Position numbers and translations under genes: made by a program. DNA of 64,000 nt, taken from the NCBI GenBank assembly GCA_020723965.1, contig DYHW01000005.1:1-64000 (forward strand), given 5' to 3'. A model generated the notes under the pieces. That model saw nothing but the letters and a program-made list of their open reading frames with translations. It was not told the DNA's origin and did no database searches. Source of the stretch: Melioribacter sp. (GTDB taxonomy: Bacteria; Bacteroidota; Ignavibacteria; Ignavibacteriales; Melioribacteraceae). Of the stretch, positions 43,516-53,628 are shown one piece after another; position 1 is the first letter of the stretch, and each line of letters opens with the position of its first letter.

Positions 43516-45474
43516 TCAAATTTCAACTGAGTCGATCCAATTACCATCTTTTTTAATAATCTCTATCAGTTCATCAAGAGCATTATCAGAGCTGATATTT
43601 CGTTTGATAACTTCTTTGCTTCGATATAGAGTGATCTTACCCAGACCGGAACCTACATAACCATAATCGGCATCTGCCATTTCTCCGGGGCCGTTTACTA
43701 TGCACCCCATTATTGCAATCTTAATTCCTTTCAAATGCTGTGTGCGGCTGCGGATTTTATTTGTAACATCAACAAGATCAAATAAAGTTCTACCGCAGGA
43801 AGGACAGGCTATATACTCTGTCTTTGAAATTCTAGAGCGGCATGCCTGTAAAACTCCAAAATTTATTCTATTGATTAGAGGTCTATCGCAGCTTTTATCT
43901 AAGCTATCTTTTCCAGTCAGCCAAACACCATCGCCAAAACCATCAATTAAAAGCGCGCCAAAATCTGTGGATGAATAAAGCAGGCATTCTTCTTGGCTAA
44001 CATTGTTATAATTTCGTTTTACGATAACTGGATTTTTCACATTACGGTTCATCAATTCAAAAAATACACGCCGTTGTTCTGCCATTCCGTGTATGTTATT
44101 TGTTGTCAATACAAAAACAACTGCCGAATCATTAACTATTTTATCAAATGTATTTTGAAAAAGATCATAAATATTTATTTCAACAAAATTAAGCAGAAAT
44201 GATTTTTGAGCTGAGTTCAGATACTTCTCACTACCTGCGAAAAGAGGAAATCCTTTCGATTTGTCTTCAAGTGAAATCCATTTTTCAAAATTGTAAACTA
44301 CTTTTAAACTGCCGTGTAATTCAACCGGTAAATCATGTTTCCCGATATATAAAATATCGCTTGCTTGATCGCTCATATTCCATTTATCGGCAATTGAATC
44401 ATAAAGATAACCAACATGTTTTAGATCGGCGTAGTCAACTATTCCCTCTTCGCTAAAATCGGCAATAACTTTAGGAACAGTCGTTCCGCCAATCCCCGCC
44501 ACTTCAAATGTTTCTCTGCGCGAATAATTAAACGGATCATTCGGCTGCTCTCCAATCGAAATAATAGGGGTGTGATTTTCTCTCTCTTTATATCTTTTAG
44601 CCAATGCAATAGCAACCGGCACTTCAAACTCTGGGTCTTCTGTTAAGGAAACACGTATAGTGTCCCCAATTCCATCTTCGAGCAGTGTGCCAATTCCAAC
44701 AGCAGATTTAATTCTTCCATCCTTGCCGTCGCCTGCTTCTGTAACGCCAAGATGCAACGGGTAGTTCATCCCCTCTTCTTCCATTTTTTTTATAAGCAGC
44801 CGATAAGCTTGAACCATAACTTGCGGATTGCTTGATTTCATCGATAGAACAATATTATGATAATTCAAATCTTTACAGATGCGAAGAAACTCAAGAGCCG
44901 ATTCAACCATTCCAAGCGGTGTATCGCCGTAACGGCTCATAATGCGGTCGGATAACGAACCATGATTTGTTCCAATTCGCATCGCTGTTCCGTACTCTTT
45001 ACAAATTTTTACAAGCGGAGAAAATTTTTCTCTAATGCGTTCTATCTCAGCTTTATACTCTGCATCAGTGTATTCGAGCGTTTGAAATTTTTTCTTGTCA
45101 ACATAATTGCCGGGATTTATGCGAACTTTTTCTACTATTCGTGCTGCAAGTTCCGCAGCATTTGGCGTGAAATGTATATCTGCTATTAGTGGCGTTTTGT
45201 AGCCGCGCTTTCTCAATTCATTTTTTATGTTCTGAAGATTTTGCGCTTCATTTATGCTGGGGGCTGTAATACGCACATAATCGCATCCCGCTTTTATAAT
45301 GCGTATCGATTGTTCTACAGTAGCAATTGTGTTCATCGTATCGGTTGTAGTCATAGATTGAATGCGGATCGGATTGTTGCCGCCAAGTGGTATATCACCA
45401 ACATAAACTTCGCGCGTTTTATAGCGTGAGTATTGTGTTAAACTATTGCAATATTTTTTTAATGATTCGATCAT
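43516..45474 (-). CDS. ispG: 4-hydroxy-3-methylbut-2-enyl diphosphate synthase, long form
   Basis: IspG (GcpE) makes HMBPP in the MEP isoprenoid pathway, using a [4Fe-4S] cluster. The N-terminal TIM barrel shows VGDIPLGGNNPIRIQSMTTT, AGCDYVRITAPS, KVRINPGNY and RIGTNHGSLSDR. The C-terminal cluster domain carries CPSCGRTLFDL and IAIMGCIVNGPGEMADADYG. At 652 residues it is the long type, with an extra domain of roughly 250 residues between barrel and cluster domain. That form is typical of plants, Chlamydiae and Bacteroidota/Chlorobi rather than the 370-residue E. coli type. Confidence 0.95.
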   Translation of the reverse strand: MIESLKKYCNSLTQYSRYKTREVYVGDIPLGGNNPIRIQSMTTTDTMNTIATVEQSIRIIKAGCDYVRITAPSINEAQNLQNIKNELRKRGYKTPLIADIHFTPNAAELAARIVEKVRINPGNYVDKKKFQTLEYTDAEYKAEIERIREKFSPLVKICKEYGTAMRIGTNHGSLSDRIMSRYGDTPLGMVESALEFLRICKDLNYHNIVLSMKSSNPQVMVQAYRLLIKKMEEEGMNYPLHLGVTEAGDGKDGRIKSAVGIGTLLEDGIGDTIRVSLTEDPEFEVPVAIALAKRYKERENHTPIISIGEQPNDPFNYSRRETFEVAGIGGTTVPKVIADFSEEGIVDYADLKHVGYLYDSIADKWNMSDQASDILYIGKHDLPVELHGSLKVVYNFEKWISLEDKSKGFPLFAGSEKYLNSAQKSFLLNFVEINIYDLFQNTFDKIVNDSAVVFVLTTNNIHGMAEQRRVFFELMNRNVKNPVIVKRNYNNVSQEECLLYSSTDFGALLIDGFGDGVWLTGKDSLDKSCDRPLINRINFGVLQACRSRISKTEYIACPSCGRTLFDLVDVTNKIRSRTQHLKGIKIAIMGCIVNGPGEMADADYGYVGSGLGKITLYRSKEVIKRNISSDNALDELIEIIKKDGNWIDSVEI

Positions 45475-45591
45475 TTCTCAATAAGTAAATTTGAACTTTA
45501 TGCCAACAGAATAGGCGCGATAATTTTACTTCTCAACAGTCGAGTCTTGTTCCATAAACATTTTGAAGAGATGATAAGTTCTTGAGAGAAA

Positions 45592-46122
45592 TTAAATTTT
45601 AGGAAATTCATATAGGAATGCTTTTATAAATTCCGGCGCAGCAGAGGAATCTTGTGCAGTTATAATATTTTTCTGAACGACAACCGGCGCATCTTTGTAC
45701 TCGATTCCATCTTTCTCAAGTTCACGCTTGTCATCCGGAAAACAGGTTGCGCTTTCTGAAAGCAATCCTGCTTTTGATAAAATAATAGTCGCTGCACAAA
45801 TTGCCCCTATAGCTTTTTTATTCTTGGCAAATTTTTTAGCTATAGATTGAACCGTTCGATTGTTCCAATAATTTCTAATTCCGCTTCCGCCAACTATAAT
45901 CAAACCCCCAAAATTGCTTTCATGTACATTATAAAGCTGAATGTCGTTTTTTACTTTGAAACCGTTTGCCCCTATGCAGAGTGAGTTAGAATCCGATGCG
46001 ATGAAAATATTGATGTTTGCTCTGTTGAGTGCGTTGGAAATAATTAAATATTCTTCCTCGCTAAAGTTTTGTGCGGAAAGTATTAGCAATACGCTTTTCT
46101 TTATCAAAAAATTCGTTCTCAT
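45592..46122 (-). CDS. DJ-1/PfpI family protein
   Basis: The 176-residue protein has the DJ-1/PfpI fold. VLLILSAQNFSEEEYLII is at the N-terminus, with the family Glu in FSEEEY, and GGLIIVGGSGIRNYWNN follows. The nucleophile elbow is GAICAATIILSKAGLL, with Cys near residue 110. DJ-1 family members include proteases, chaperones and glyoxalases; the specific activity cannot be chosen. The start at 46122 (MRTNFLIKKSVLLIL) is preferred over an in-frame ATG 15 codons upstream that would add a hydrophobic stretch. Confidence 0.88.
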   Translation of the reverse strand: MRTNFLIKKSVLLILSAQNFSEEEYLIISNALNRANINIFIASDSNSLCIGANGFKVKNDIQLYNVHESNFGGLIIVGGSGIRNYWNNRTVQSIAKKFAKNKKAIGAICAATIILSKAGLLSESATCFPDDKRELEKDGIEYKDAPVVVQKNIITAQDSSAAPEFIKAFLYEFPKI

Positions 46123-46330
46123 ACTTATTACTAAAATTAAAATACAAATATATATTTTGATGGGCAATTTGATGATAATTTGGTTTGATAGAATAAATTT
46201 CTAATTTGGTCATAAATGATTATCGCAGTCTGTGCAGAAATTCTTTTCGGCATGTGCCGGAATCACTAGAATGGGTTCCGCACGATACGTAAATTTAATA
46301 ACCGCTTATGCAGAACGACAAAAACAAAAA

Positions 46331-48205
46331 ATGCGCATACCAGAACAAAAGATTGAAGAAATAAGAAATGCAGCGGATATTGTTGATCTTATTTCCACTA
46401 ATGTTCATTTGAGAAAGCGCGGAAAAAATTATGTGGGACTTTGTCCGTTCCATCAAGAGAAGACCCCTTCATTCACGGTTAGCGAAGACAAACAAATCTA
46501 TCATTGCTTCGGCTGCGGCGCAGGAGGAAATGTTTTTAAATTCTTAATGGAATTTAAAAATATTTCTTTCGTTGAAGCGGTCGAAGAAATTGCAGCGCAT
46601 GTAGGAATAAAAATAGATTATGAAAGCAGTTCTTTTGACGCTCAGCAGAGCGAACTTGAAGAGTTGTACGAAATAAACGTTATGGCGGCTCGCTTCTTTT
46701 CAGATAATCTTATTAAAGGTTCTTCTGGCGAAGAAGCGCGAGAATATTTAAAACGGAGAAATATAAAACCGCAAACGCAGAAAATTTTTGGAGTCGGGTT
46801 TGCTCCTTATGGCAGAGATAATTTTCTTACTTACGCTAAAGAAAATAAAGTTGATATTGCAAAAGCAAAACTTCTCGGGTTAATCGATACTAACGACAGA
46901 GGAGAATATTACGACAAGTTCCGCGGACGTATAATCTTTCCTATTTTTTCTCCCAACGGACGAGTAATTGCCTTTGGCGGACGCCTTCTAGAAAATCAAG
47001 ACAATGCCGCTAAGTATCTCAATTCTCCCGAATCGCAAATCTATTCCAAACGCAGATCGCTTTACGGTCTTTTCCATTCCAAAGATGAAATAAGAAAACT
47101 TAACCGTGCTATTCTTGTAGAAGGGTACATCGATCTGGTTTCACTTTATCAAGCGGGTATAAAAAATGTTGTTGCCTCATCCGGCACTTCTTTAACTGAA
47201 GAGCAAGTGCAGTTACTTTCTCGCTTCACGAAAAACATTATTATTCTTTTTGATGCTGATCCGGCAGGACAAAAAGCATCACTGCGCAGCATCGAAATTT
47301 TGCTTAAACAAGATTTTGAAGTGAAAGTAGTTGCGCTTCCAAAAGGAGAAGACCCGGATTCTTTCATAATTAAATATGGTAAAGATAAATTTGATGAAGA
47401 AATTGCGCGTGCAAAAAATTTTTTAGAATATCAAACCGCTCAGTTTGAAGAGGAAGGACTGTTCGAAGATAGCGCAGAAATGACAAAAGCAGTTCGCGAA
47501 CTTGTTAAAATGCTGGCCTTAGTTAATGATGAATTGAAGCGCAATTTGTTAATGAAATCAATAGCTAAAAAATTTAATTTGCGCGAAAAGTTGATCGAAT
47601 CGGAACTTAATTTCTTTTTAGAGCTGCAAAAAGAAAGAAGCGCTCCAATAAAGCCCGAACAAAGAAATTCCCAACAACAAGCTTCCGAGAAACTTCAGCT
47701 AACTGCAAAGCAGCAAAATGAAAATCCTTACGAAAAAGAATTGATCCGTTTGCTTTTCAGCGGGAACGAACAGATTGTTTCTTATATAATAGACAACGTT
47801 GCTACCGAAAACTTTTTTAATCATACGTACAGAAAGCTTGCAGATATTGTTCACGAAGGATTCAACGAACAAAAAATTTCTCCCTCTTATCTAATTGATA
47901 AAATAGATAATGAAAAATTGCGCTCGTTTGTTTTAGAACTAACATTGACCGACGAAATAATCAGTAAAAAGTGGGACGATATTTCTTTTAACGGAAAAAT
48001 TGAAAAAGACACCTTTGAGCACGCAACAGATACGGTTAAATATTTTCATATTTTTTTGATCGATTCACAGATTAAACAGAACAACCAGCTTATTGCAGAA
48101 TCAAAGGATGAGCGTCTATACATCGAGTTGATGGCTCGCAACAAAGAATTGCAAGAAGAAAAAAAAGCTTTACTCGCTTCTAAGAAAAAATCGTTTGGTG
48201 AGTGA
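46331..48205 (+). CDS. dnaG: DNA primase
   Basis: DnaG makes RNA primers at the replication fork. The 624-residue protein shows the CHC2 zinc finger CPFHQEKTPSFTVSEDKQIY with HCFGCGAGGNVF (residues about 38-68). The TOPRIM domain carries LVEGYIDLVSLYQAGIKN near residue 260 and LFDADPAGQKA near residue 312. The C-terminal DnaB-binding region starts after a Gln-rich linker (about 440-470). The ATG at 46331 (MRIPEQKIEEIRN) is the standard start; the open frame extends 33 codons upstream without homology. The stop overlaps the upstream edge of the GH13 gene. Confidence 0.94.
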   Translation: MRIPEQKIEEIRNAADIVDLISTNVHLRKRGKNYVGLCPFHQEKTPSFTVSEDKQIYHCFGCGAGGNVFKFLMEFKNISFVEAVEEIAAHVGIKIDYESSSFDAQQSELEELYEINVMAARFFSDNLIKGSSGEEAREYLKRRNIKPQTQKIFGVGFAPYGRDNFLTYAKENKVDIAKAKLLGLIDTNDRGEYYDKFRGRIIFPIFSPNGRVIAFGGRLLENQDNAAKYLNSPESQIYSKRRSLYGLFHSKDEIRKLNRAILVEGYIDLVSLYQAGIKNVVASSGTSLTEEQVQLLSRFTKNIIILFDADPAGQKASLRSIEILLKQDFEVKVVALPKGEDPDSFIIKYGKDKFDEEIARAKNFLEYQTAQFEEEGLFEDSAEMTKAVRELVKMLALVNDELKRNLLMKSIAKKFNLREKLIESELNFFLELQKERSAPIKPEQRNSQQQASEKLQLTAKQQNENPYEKELIRLLFSGNEQIVSYIIDNVATENFFNHTYRKLADIVHEGFNEQKISPSYLIDKIDNEKLRSFVLELTLTDEIISKKWDDISFNGKIEKDTFEHATDTVKYFHIFLIDSQIKQNNQLIAESKDERLYIELMARNKELQEEKKALLASKKKSFGE

Positions 48206-48206
48206 A

Positions 48207-49685
48207 ATGAACTACAATCCTTCTCTTTACGAAATTAACACGCGTGTCTGGTTGAGAAGATTTGACCAGGGCTCAGTTAAAGCAACACTTGCAGATATTC
48301 CAAATTCTTATTGGGACACATTTGAGCAGAAAAGAATAGACTATATTTGGCTTTTAGGCGTTTGGAAAACTTGCGACTCTGTAATTGACAAATACTGTTT
48401 TGAAGATGGATTAGTTAAAAGTTACGACCGAGCGCTTAAAGGATGGAAACGAGAAGATGTGATCGGCTCTCCTTTCGCAATTGATGTTTATGAGATAAAT
48501 CCAAAAGTAGGCGATTTGAACACGCTGCTTAAATTAAAAACGCATCTCAATAAGAAAGGGATCAAACTTATACTCGACTTTGTGCCTAATCATTTCAGCG
48601 CACACAGTAATTTGATCAGAACTAATCCGAATATGTTTCTCTTTGTTAATAAAGAAATGCATGATAGAGACCCCCACACATTTTATCATCCTTTTTTTGA
48701 AGAAAAAATATACTTTGCGCATGGGCGCGATCCCTTTTTTCCCGCATGGCAAGATACTGTGCAGGTAAATTTTTTCTGCCTCGATGCCAGAAAATATTTA
48801 ACCAATATTTTATTGGAGCTTACTAAAATCTGCGACGGCGTTCGGTGCGATATGGCAATGCTTGCTCTTAATCATGTTTTCAAAAATACTTGGGGCGGAA
48901 TTCTTTCTAAGAGCGGTTTTGAAATACCGCCAACTGAATTTTGGAAAGACGCAATTGCAACTGTAAAAAATGAACGCCCCGATTTTCTATTTATTGCCGA
49001 AGCATATTGGGATTTAGAATGGGAACTGCAGCAGCTCGGTTTCGATTACACTTATGATAAAAAACTAACCGACCGTTTGAAAACGGCGCCGGCTGAAGCT
49101 ATTTATGAACATCTTTTGGCCGATGAAGAATATCAAAAGAAATCCCTCCGTTTTACCGAAAATCACGACGAAGAAAGAGCTATAACCGCTTTCGGAAAAG
49201 AAAGATCAAAAGCTGCTGCAGTAATTATAAGCACAATTCATGGGATGCATTTTTATTACGATGGACAGTTTGAAGGGAAAAAAATAAAATTGCCCGTACA
49301 ACTTGGACGCGAACCTGAAGAAACTCCTTTAAACGAGATGAAAGATTTTTACAACAAACTTTTATCCATCGTTTCTCAAGATGTATTTAAGCGCGGGCTT
49401 TGTAGACTTCTTGAACCTGCTCCTGCTTGGGATAATAACGGCACATTTAAAAATATTCTTGCCTTTGAATGGAAATGGCAAAATGAAAAACGCGTTGTGG
49501 CAGTCAATTATTCCGATACAGCTTCTACTTGCCGATTAAAGCTAGACGTGCGCAGCTATCACGAAGAATTTGAAATCACAGATATTTTGAATGATCAATT
49601 TTATATCCGCTCGGCTGAAGAAGTTTTCCATATTGGTTTGTTTATTGAATTGAAACCGTTTCATTCTCATATTTTCTCTTTTTAG
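48207..49685 (+). CDS. Alpha-amylase family (GH13) glycosyl hydrolase
   Basis: A 492-residue cytoplasmic-looking protein with no signal peptide. GH13 conserved regions are LILDFVPNHFSAHS (region I), DGVRCDMAM (region II with the Asp nucleophile), FIAEAYW (region III with the acid Glu) and FTENHDEERA (region IV with the third Asp). A C-terminal beta domain follows. The specific reaction, for instance on glycogen or trehalose, cannot be decided; it lacks the usual secreted-amylase calcium region. The ATG at 48207 begins one base after the dnaG stop codon. Confidence 0.88.
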   Translation: MNYNPSLYEINTRVWLRRFDQGSVKATLADIPNSYWDTFEQKRIDYIWLLGVWKTCDSVIDKYCFEDGLVKSYDRALKGWKREDVIGSPFAIDVYEINPKVGDLNTLLKLKTHLNKKGIKLILDFVPNHFSAHSNLIRTNPNMFLFVNKEMHDRDPHTFYHPFFEEKIYFAHGRDPFFPAWQDTVQVNFFCLDARKYLTNILLELTKICDGVRCDMAMLALNHVFKNTWGGILSKSGFEIPPTEFWKDAIATVKNERPDFLFIAEAYWDLEWELQQLGFDYTYDKKLTDRLKTAPAEAIYEHLLADEEYQKKSLRFTENHDEERAITAFGKERSKAAAVIISTIHGMHFYYDGQFEGKKIKLPVQLGREPEETPLNEMKDFYNKLLSIVSQDVFKRGLCRLLEPAPAWDNNGTFKNILAFEWKWQNEKRVVAVNYSDTASTCRLKLDVRSYHEEFEITDILNDQFYIRSAEEVFHIGLFIELKPFHSHIFSF

Positions 49686-49731
49686 TTTTTTTCAAACAAA
49701 TATACTTACCAAGTAGCTATTTTTGACACTC

Positions 49732-50520
49732 ATGAAGATTAAAATGACAACCGCAACCAAGCTGACCCTTTTAATTGTATTTCTACTTTACACATCAACT
49801 TTAAGCATTGCTCAGGAAATCTTCTTTTCTAAAACTTATAATGACAACGGCGAGCCAATCGATCCTATTCTTTCCAAAAAAATAAAAAGGAATCAATCGG
49901 TTTCAATTCTTTTTAGATGGCTGCCGGGAAAAGAACACTACAACGAAATTATTCTCTATGTTGATCTTGTCAATAAGAATTCAAGCAAAAATCTATTTAA
50001 CAAAATTATTAAGCTGCCCAAAAACAAAAACTGGATCGCATACAATTACAAATTTGTCCAAGACGGGGCGTTCAGCATCTACTTTACTGATCGCGAAAAA
50101 AATAAAATTGCTTCCGCTCAACTTATTGTCAGCCCAGAGCAAACTGTTGTACCCCCTAATGAAACTACCCCAGATAAATATCAAAACGTGGAAGTTCTTT
50201 TTTGTGAGCGGGTGGTTGAAAATAAACCGGTCTTAATAAAAAGAAATGTATCGCTCAGTAATGAAGGCGGTTTAATTTATTTTTTTATTACGAATAACCA
50301 ACCTTTAGATACAGATAAAATTTTGGTTAATCTTTGGAGAAAAGGAAAATACAGTATTGATTATGATGAATTTTTAGAAGCGCGCAAATACCAGATCAGC
50401 AGAGATTGGAACGATACATATTTCAGGTACAAATTCATCAAACCGGGCGATTACAAAATTTATATTTACGATGAGAAAGAAATATTACTCAAAACGGCTT
50501 ATATTATAGTTGACGATTAA
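49732..50520 (+). CDS. Secreted protein with two related beta-rich repeats, unknown function
   Basis: The 262-residue protein has a signal peptide (about residues 1-27, ending LSIAQ). Two similar halves of about 100 residues then follow. The first half ends IYFTDREKNKIASAQLIVSP and the second ends with an IYIYDEKEILLKTAYIIVDD-type strand pair, showing an internal duplication. Each half starts with a KRN-x-S-x-S strand. I do not recognise the family. It lies between the GH13 gene and rmlA with small gaps (46 and 18 bp). An earlier TTG at 49723 is less likely as the start. Confidence 0.6.
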   Translation: MKIKMTTATKLTLLIVFLLYTSTLSIAQEIFFSKTYNDNGEPIDPILSKKIKRNQSVSILFRWLPGKEHYNEIILYVDLVNKNSSKNLFNKIIKLPKNKNWIAYNYKFVQDGAFSIYFTDREKNKIASAQLIVSPEQTVVPPNETTPDKYQNVEVLFCERVVENKPVLIKRNVSLSNEGGLIYFFITNNQPLDTDKILVNLWRKGKYSIDYDEFLEARKYQISRDWNDTYFRYKFIKPGDYKIYIYDEKEILLKTAYIIVDD

Positions 50521-50538
50521 ACAACCAGACGGAAAAAA

Positions 50539-51402
50539 ATGAAAGGAATAATTCTTGCAGGCGGCAGCGGAACACGAATGTATCCGATGACAAAAGTTTA
50601 CAGCAAGCAGCTTGTTACTATTTATGATAAACCGCTTATCTACTACCCTCTTTCAATTTTGATGCTTGCAGGCATACGCGAAGTCCTGATAATCTCTAAC
50701 GAAGAAACTATTCCGCTTTATCAAAAACTTTTTGAAGACGGCTCGCAGGTCGGGTTAAAAATAGAATATGCTATTCAGACAGCGCCCAATGGAATCGCTG
50801 AATCATTTATCATCGGAGAAAAATTTATTGGCAATGATTCGGTTTCTTTGATACTAGGCGATAATATTTTTTACGGCAAATTGGATTTCTTTTACAGAGC
50901 AGTTGAAAAAAATAAAATAGGCGCAACAATTTTTGCTTATCAAGTTAACGACCCGCAGCGTTACGGAATAGTAGAGTTTGATAAGGATGGAAAAGCAATA
51001 AGCATAGAAGAAAAACCGAAAGCGCCTAAATCAAACTATGCTGTGCCTGGTCTTTACGTTTACGATAATGCTGTTGTTGGGATTTCCCAAAACTTAAAAC
51101 CATCTGAACGCGGAGAACTTGAAATAACAGACGTTAATAAAAAATACTTAGAGCATAACAAACTGCGCGTAGAAATAATTGGGCGCGGTGTTGCGTGGTT
51201 AGATACAGGCACACCGGAAGCGCTGCTCAAAGCATCTACTTTTTTCGGCGTAATTGAAGACCGACAAGGATTAAAAGTTGCGTGCATTGAAGAAATTGCA
51301 TATCAAAAAGGATTCATTAACAAGCAACAATTTGTTGATCTAATCAACTCAATTCCAAAATCTCTTTACCGCGATTATCTCGAGAAGTTATTAGATGATT
51401 GA
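50539..51402 (+). CDS. rmlA: Glucose-1-phosphate thymidylyltransferase
   Basis: RmlA makes dTDP-glucose, the first step toward dTDP-rhamnose and related sugars for surface polysaccharide. The 287-residue nucleotidyltransferase shows GIILAGGSGTRMYPMTKVYS with KQLVTIYDKPLIYYPLS at the N-terminus, LILGDNIFYG near residue 108, SIEEKPKAPKSNYAVPGLY near residue 160 and RGVAWLDTGTPEALL near residue 215. Size is normal. No rmlB, rmlC or rmlD is next to it. It overlaps the DUF454 gene by 8 bases. Confidence 0.95.
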   Translation: MKGIILAGGSGTRMYPMTKVYSKQLVTIYDKPLIYYPLSILMLAGIREVLIISNEETIPLYQKLFEDGSQVGLKIEYAIQTAPNGIAESFIIGEKFIGNDSVSLILGDNIFYGKLDFFYRAVEKNKIGATIFAYQVNDPQRYGIVEFDKDGKAISIEEKPKAPKSNYAVPGLYVYDNAVVGISQNLKPSERGELEITDVNKKYLEHNKLRVEIIGRGVAWLDTGTPEALLKASTFFGVIEDRQGLKVACIEEIAYQKGFINKQQFVDLINSIPKSLYRDYLEKLLDD

Positions 51403-51817
51403 CTCTTTTTACACAAATATTAGCAGCTCGATGAAAAAAATTTCCAAACCGATTTTAATAGCGGCTGGCTGGATTTTTGTTTCGCTAGGCATTATTGGAA
51501 TATTCGTTCCTTTAATGCCTTCAACAATATTCTTTATTATTGCCGCTTGGTGTTTCGCAAGAAGCTCTCAAAGATTTTACGATTGGCTTATAAATCATCC
51601 TCGCTTTGGTAAAACTGTTAAAGATTATTATGAAAAGAGAGCTATGCCGCTGAAATCAAAGGTCTATGCGATTGTTCTCCTCGTCGGAACCATCTCTTTA
51701 TCAGCGATATTTTTCACTCAAAAAACTTCCGTCAGAATAATTCTATTCATTATTGCTGTAAGTGTTTCCGCATATATTATTTCTCTTAGGACGCTTAAAA
51801 AAGCAGAACCCCAGTAA
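51395..51817 (+). CDS. DUF454 (YbaN-like) inner membrane protein
   Basis: A 140-residue protein with three to four membrane segments. The DUF454 pattern is GWIFVSLGIIGIFVPLMPST, then AAWCFARSSQRFYDWLINHP and a Lys-rich loop, followed by two C-terminal membrane segments. The family is widespread and its function unknown. The ATG at 51395 overlaps rmlA and gives 12 extra residues; a second ATG at 51431 (MKKISKPILIAAG) is equally plausible. Confidence 0.85.
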   Translation: MIDSFYTNISSSMKKISKPILIAAGWIFVSLGIIGIFVPLMPSTIFFIIAAWCFARSSQRFYDWLINHPRFGKTVKDYYEKRAMPLKSKVYAIVLLVGTISLSAIFFTQKTSVRIILFIIAVSVSAYIISLRTLKKAEPQ

Positions 51818-51930
51818 GAATAACTCGCCGCTCATTCAAATACTCTTCTGCTTAGAACGGAGTTACTTTTCACAAAGTTTATTATCTTTATAACAATTAA
51901 AATAAGCCATCAATGAAGGAGCAAATATAG

Positions 51931-53607
51931 ATGGGAATTTTTTCGCCAAAAAGAAAAAGCGAAATAGAAAAACTTGTTGAAGAAAACGATGAATTAAAAA
52001 ATACACTACACACGGTTCTTCAAAAACATCAAAGTCTTACAGAACTAGAGAACAAACTTGCAGAAGCCCGAAAAGAACTAAGCGATATTATAAAACAAAC
52101 TGAAAAGCAAAAAAACGATTTTCAAAACTTAACGGAAGAAATCGTATCAAAGTCGGAAGAGCTTCGCGAACTTTCTGATGAAGTAAGTGCGATTGAAGAA
52201 AAAAAAGATCAGCTTCACAACCTTATTACTTCGCTCGAAGAAAGTTCTAAAAAATCAGAGGAGAAACTGCAAGACATAGCTGTAAAAGAATATGAACTGC
52301 GCATAAAACAAAACGAAATTGATGAACTTCAAAATAAAATTGATCCTTTCAAATCGGAATTTGAACAGCTCCGCCAAGAACACGCGCGGTTAACATCTTT
52401 TGTTTCCTCGCTGCAACAGGAAGAAGCAAAAATTTCCAGAATTATCAGCCAATTCGGAGGCAGTCTGGATGTTCCTATTAAGAACATAAATGAAATAGAA
52501 AAGAGTTTATCCGAAAAATTAAATAGTCTTAAAACAGAAGAAAATAAACGCAGTGCGGCAATAAAAGCGCTCGATGATAAAATTAGTTTAAGCGAAGAAA
52601 TCAAGTCCAATCTAGAAGTTTCTCTCGCTTCTATTCTCGCTCAACTTTTAGAGAAAGAAAAAGTTCTCACTCAGTTATTAAATAAGCGCGATTCCCTTTT
52701 AGAAGATGTGCGCGTTAAACAAAAAGAGTTCGACGAGATCGACTTAAAATATAATTTTACTAAAGACATTTTTTTAAAATTAGAGTCCGATGTAAATGAT
52801 TTAACCGATAAAAAAAATAGACTTGTTGAAGAAATAAATAAACTCGATATTGTAAAAACAGAAGCGCATGATAAAGTTCTTAAGTTAAAGAAAGAAGAAG
52901 ATGCTCTTTCAGAAGCAATAATACAAAAACAAAAATCTGTAGAGCGGTTCGAAAACAGCATTTCACAATTATTCACAAAGCTTACAGAAGAAATGAACTT
53001 ATCAAGGGATAAGCTCAACCTGCTTGGCAAGAATATTCTCGAAAAAGAAAAAGAACTACAGAGCAAAGAAAAAATTTTGATGGAAAAAACCGCACAAGTG
53101 GCTGAATACGGCGGTTTAACAAAAGCTTTTCAGAAAGAGCGGACTGCAGCAGAACAGCAGATTACGAACTTTAAAGGAGAATATATTGCGCTAAACAAAG
53201 AGATCCAAGCGTTAAACGACGAAGCGAATAATCAAAAAATATATTTGCAGCAGCTCCGTTCTGAAACCGCTAATTATGAAAATAAAAAAGGTAATTTAGA
53301 AAAAGAATTTAAACAGCTATTCGAGCAGATCAACAAAGAGTATTCCACCCTTAACGAAAACAAATTGAGACTTCTCCAATTGATAAATGAGAACTTGCTC
53401 GAAGTTGAAAAACTAAAAGATCAAATAGCGGCTCTAAAAAACAATATACGCGAGTTAAAAGCAGAAGCCGCTCTCATCGAAACTCGAAAAGAAGAATATA
53501 CTGTAAAGATTACAGAATTAACTGCTTTGGAAAAAAATCTTCGTCTCAAAATTTCAGAGCTTGAAAAAATGAAAACCAACGAACGGAAAATGGATAGTAA
53601 TTCATAA
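51931..53607 (+). CDS. Long coiled-coil protein of unknown function
   Basis: The 558-residue protein is almost entirely heptad-repeat helix, from about residue 8 to the end, rich in Glu, Lys, Leu and Gln, with only short breaks (for example SQFGGSLDVPIKN near residue 175). There is no signal peptide, membrane segment or ATPase motif, so it is not a full SMC protein. It starts with MGIFSPKRKSE, and an ATG with GAAGGAG upstream supports this start. It precedes the acylation cassette on the same strand by about 80 bp, with its own probable transcript. Confidence 0.75.
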   Translation: MGIFSPKRKSEIEKLVEENDELKNTLHTVLQKHQSLTELENKLAEARKELSDIIKQTEKQKNDFQNLTEEIVSKSEELRELSDEVSAIEEKKDQLHNLITSLEESSKKSEEKLQDIAVKEYELRIKQNEIDELQNKIDPFKSEFEQLRQEHARLTSFVSSLQQEEAKISRIISQFGGSLDVPIKNINEIEKSLSEKLNSLKTEENKRSAAIKALDDKISLSEEIKSNLEVSLASILAQLLEKEKVLTQLLNKRDSLLEDVRVKQKEFDEIDLKYNFTKDIFLKLESDVNDLTDKKNRLVEEINKLDIVKTEAHDKVLKLKKEEDALSEAIIQKQKSVERFENSISQLFTKLTEEMNLSRDKLNLLGKNILEKEKELQSKEKILMEKTAQVAEYGGLTKAFQKERTAAEQQITNFKGEYIALNKEIQALNDEANNQKIYLQQLRSETANYENKKGNLEKEFKQLFEQINKEYSTLNENKLRLLQLINENLLEVEKLKDQIAALKNNIRELKAEAALIETRKEEYTVKITELTALEKNLRLKISELEKMKTNERKMDSNS

Positions 53608-53628
53608 TTGAGAGAATTATTGGTCCAT

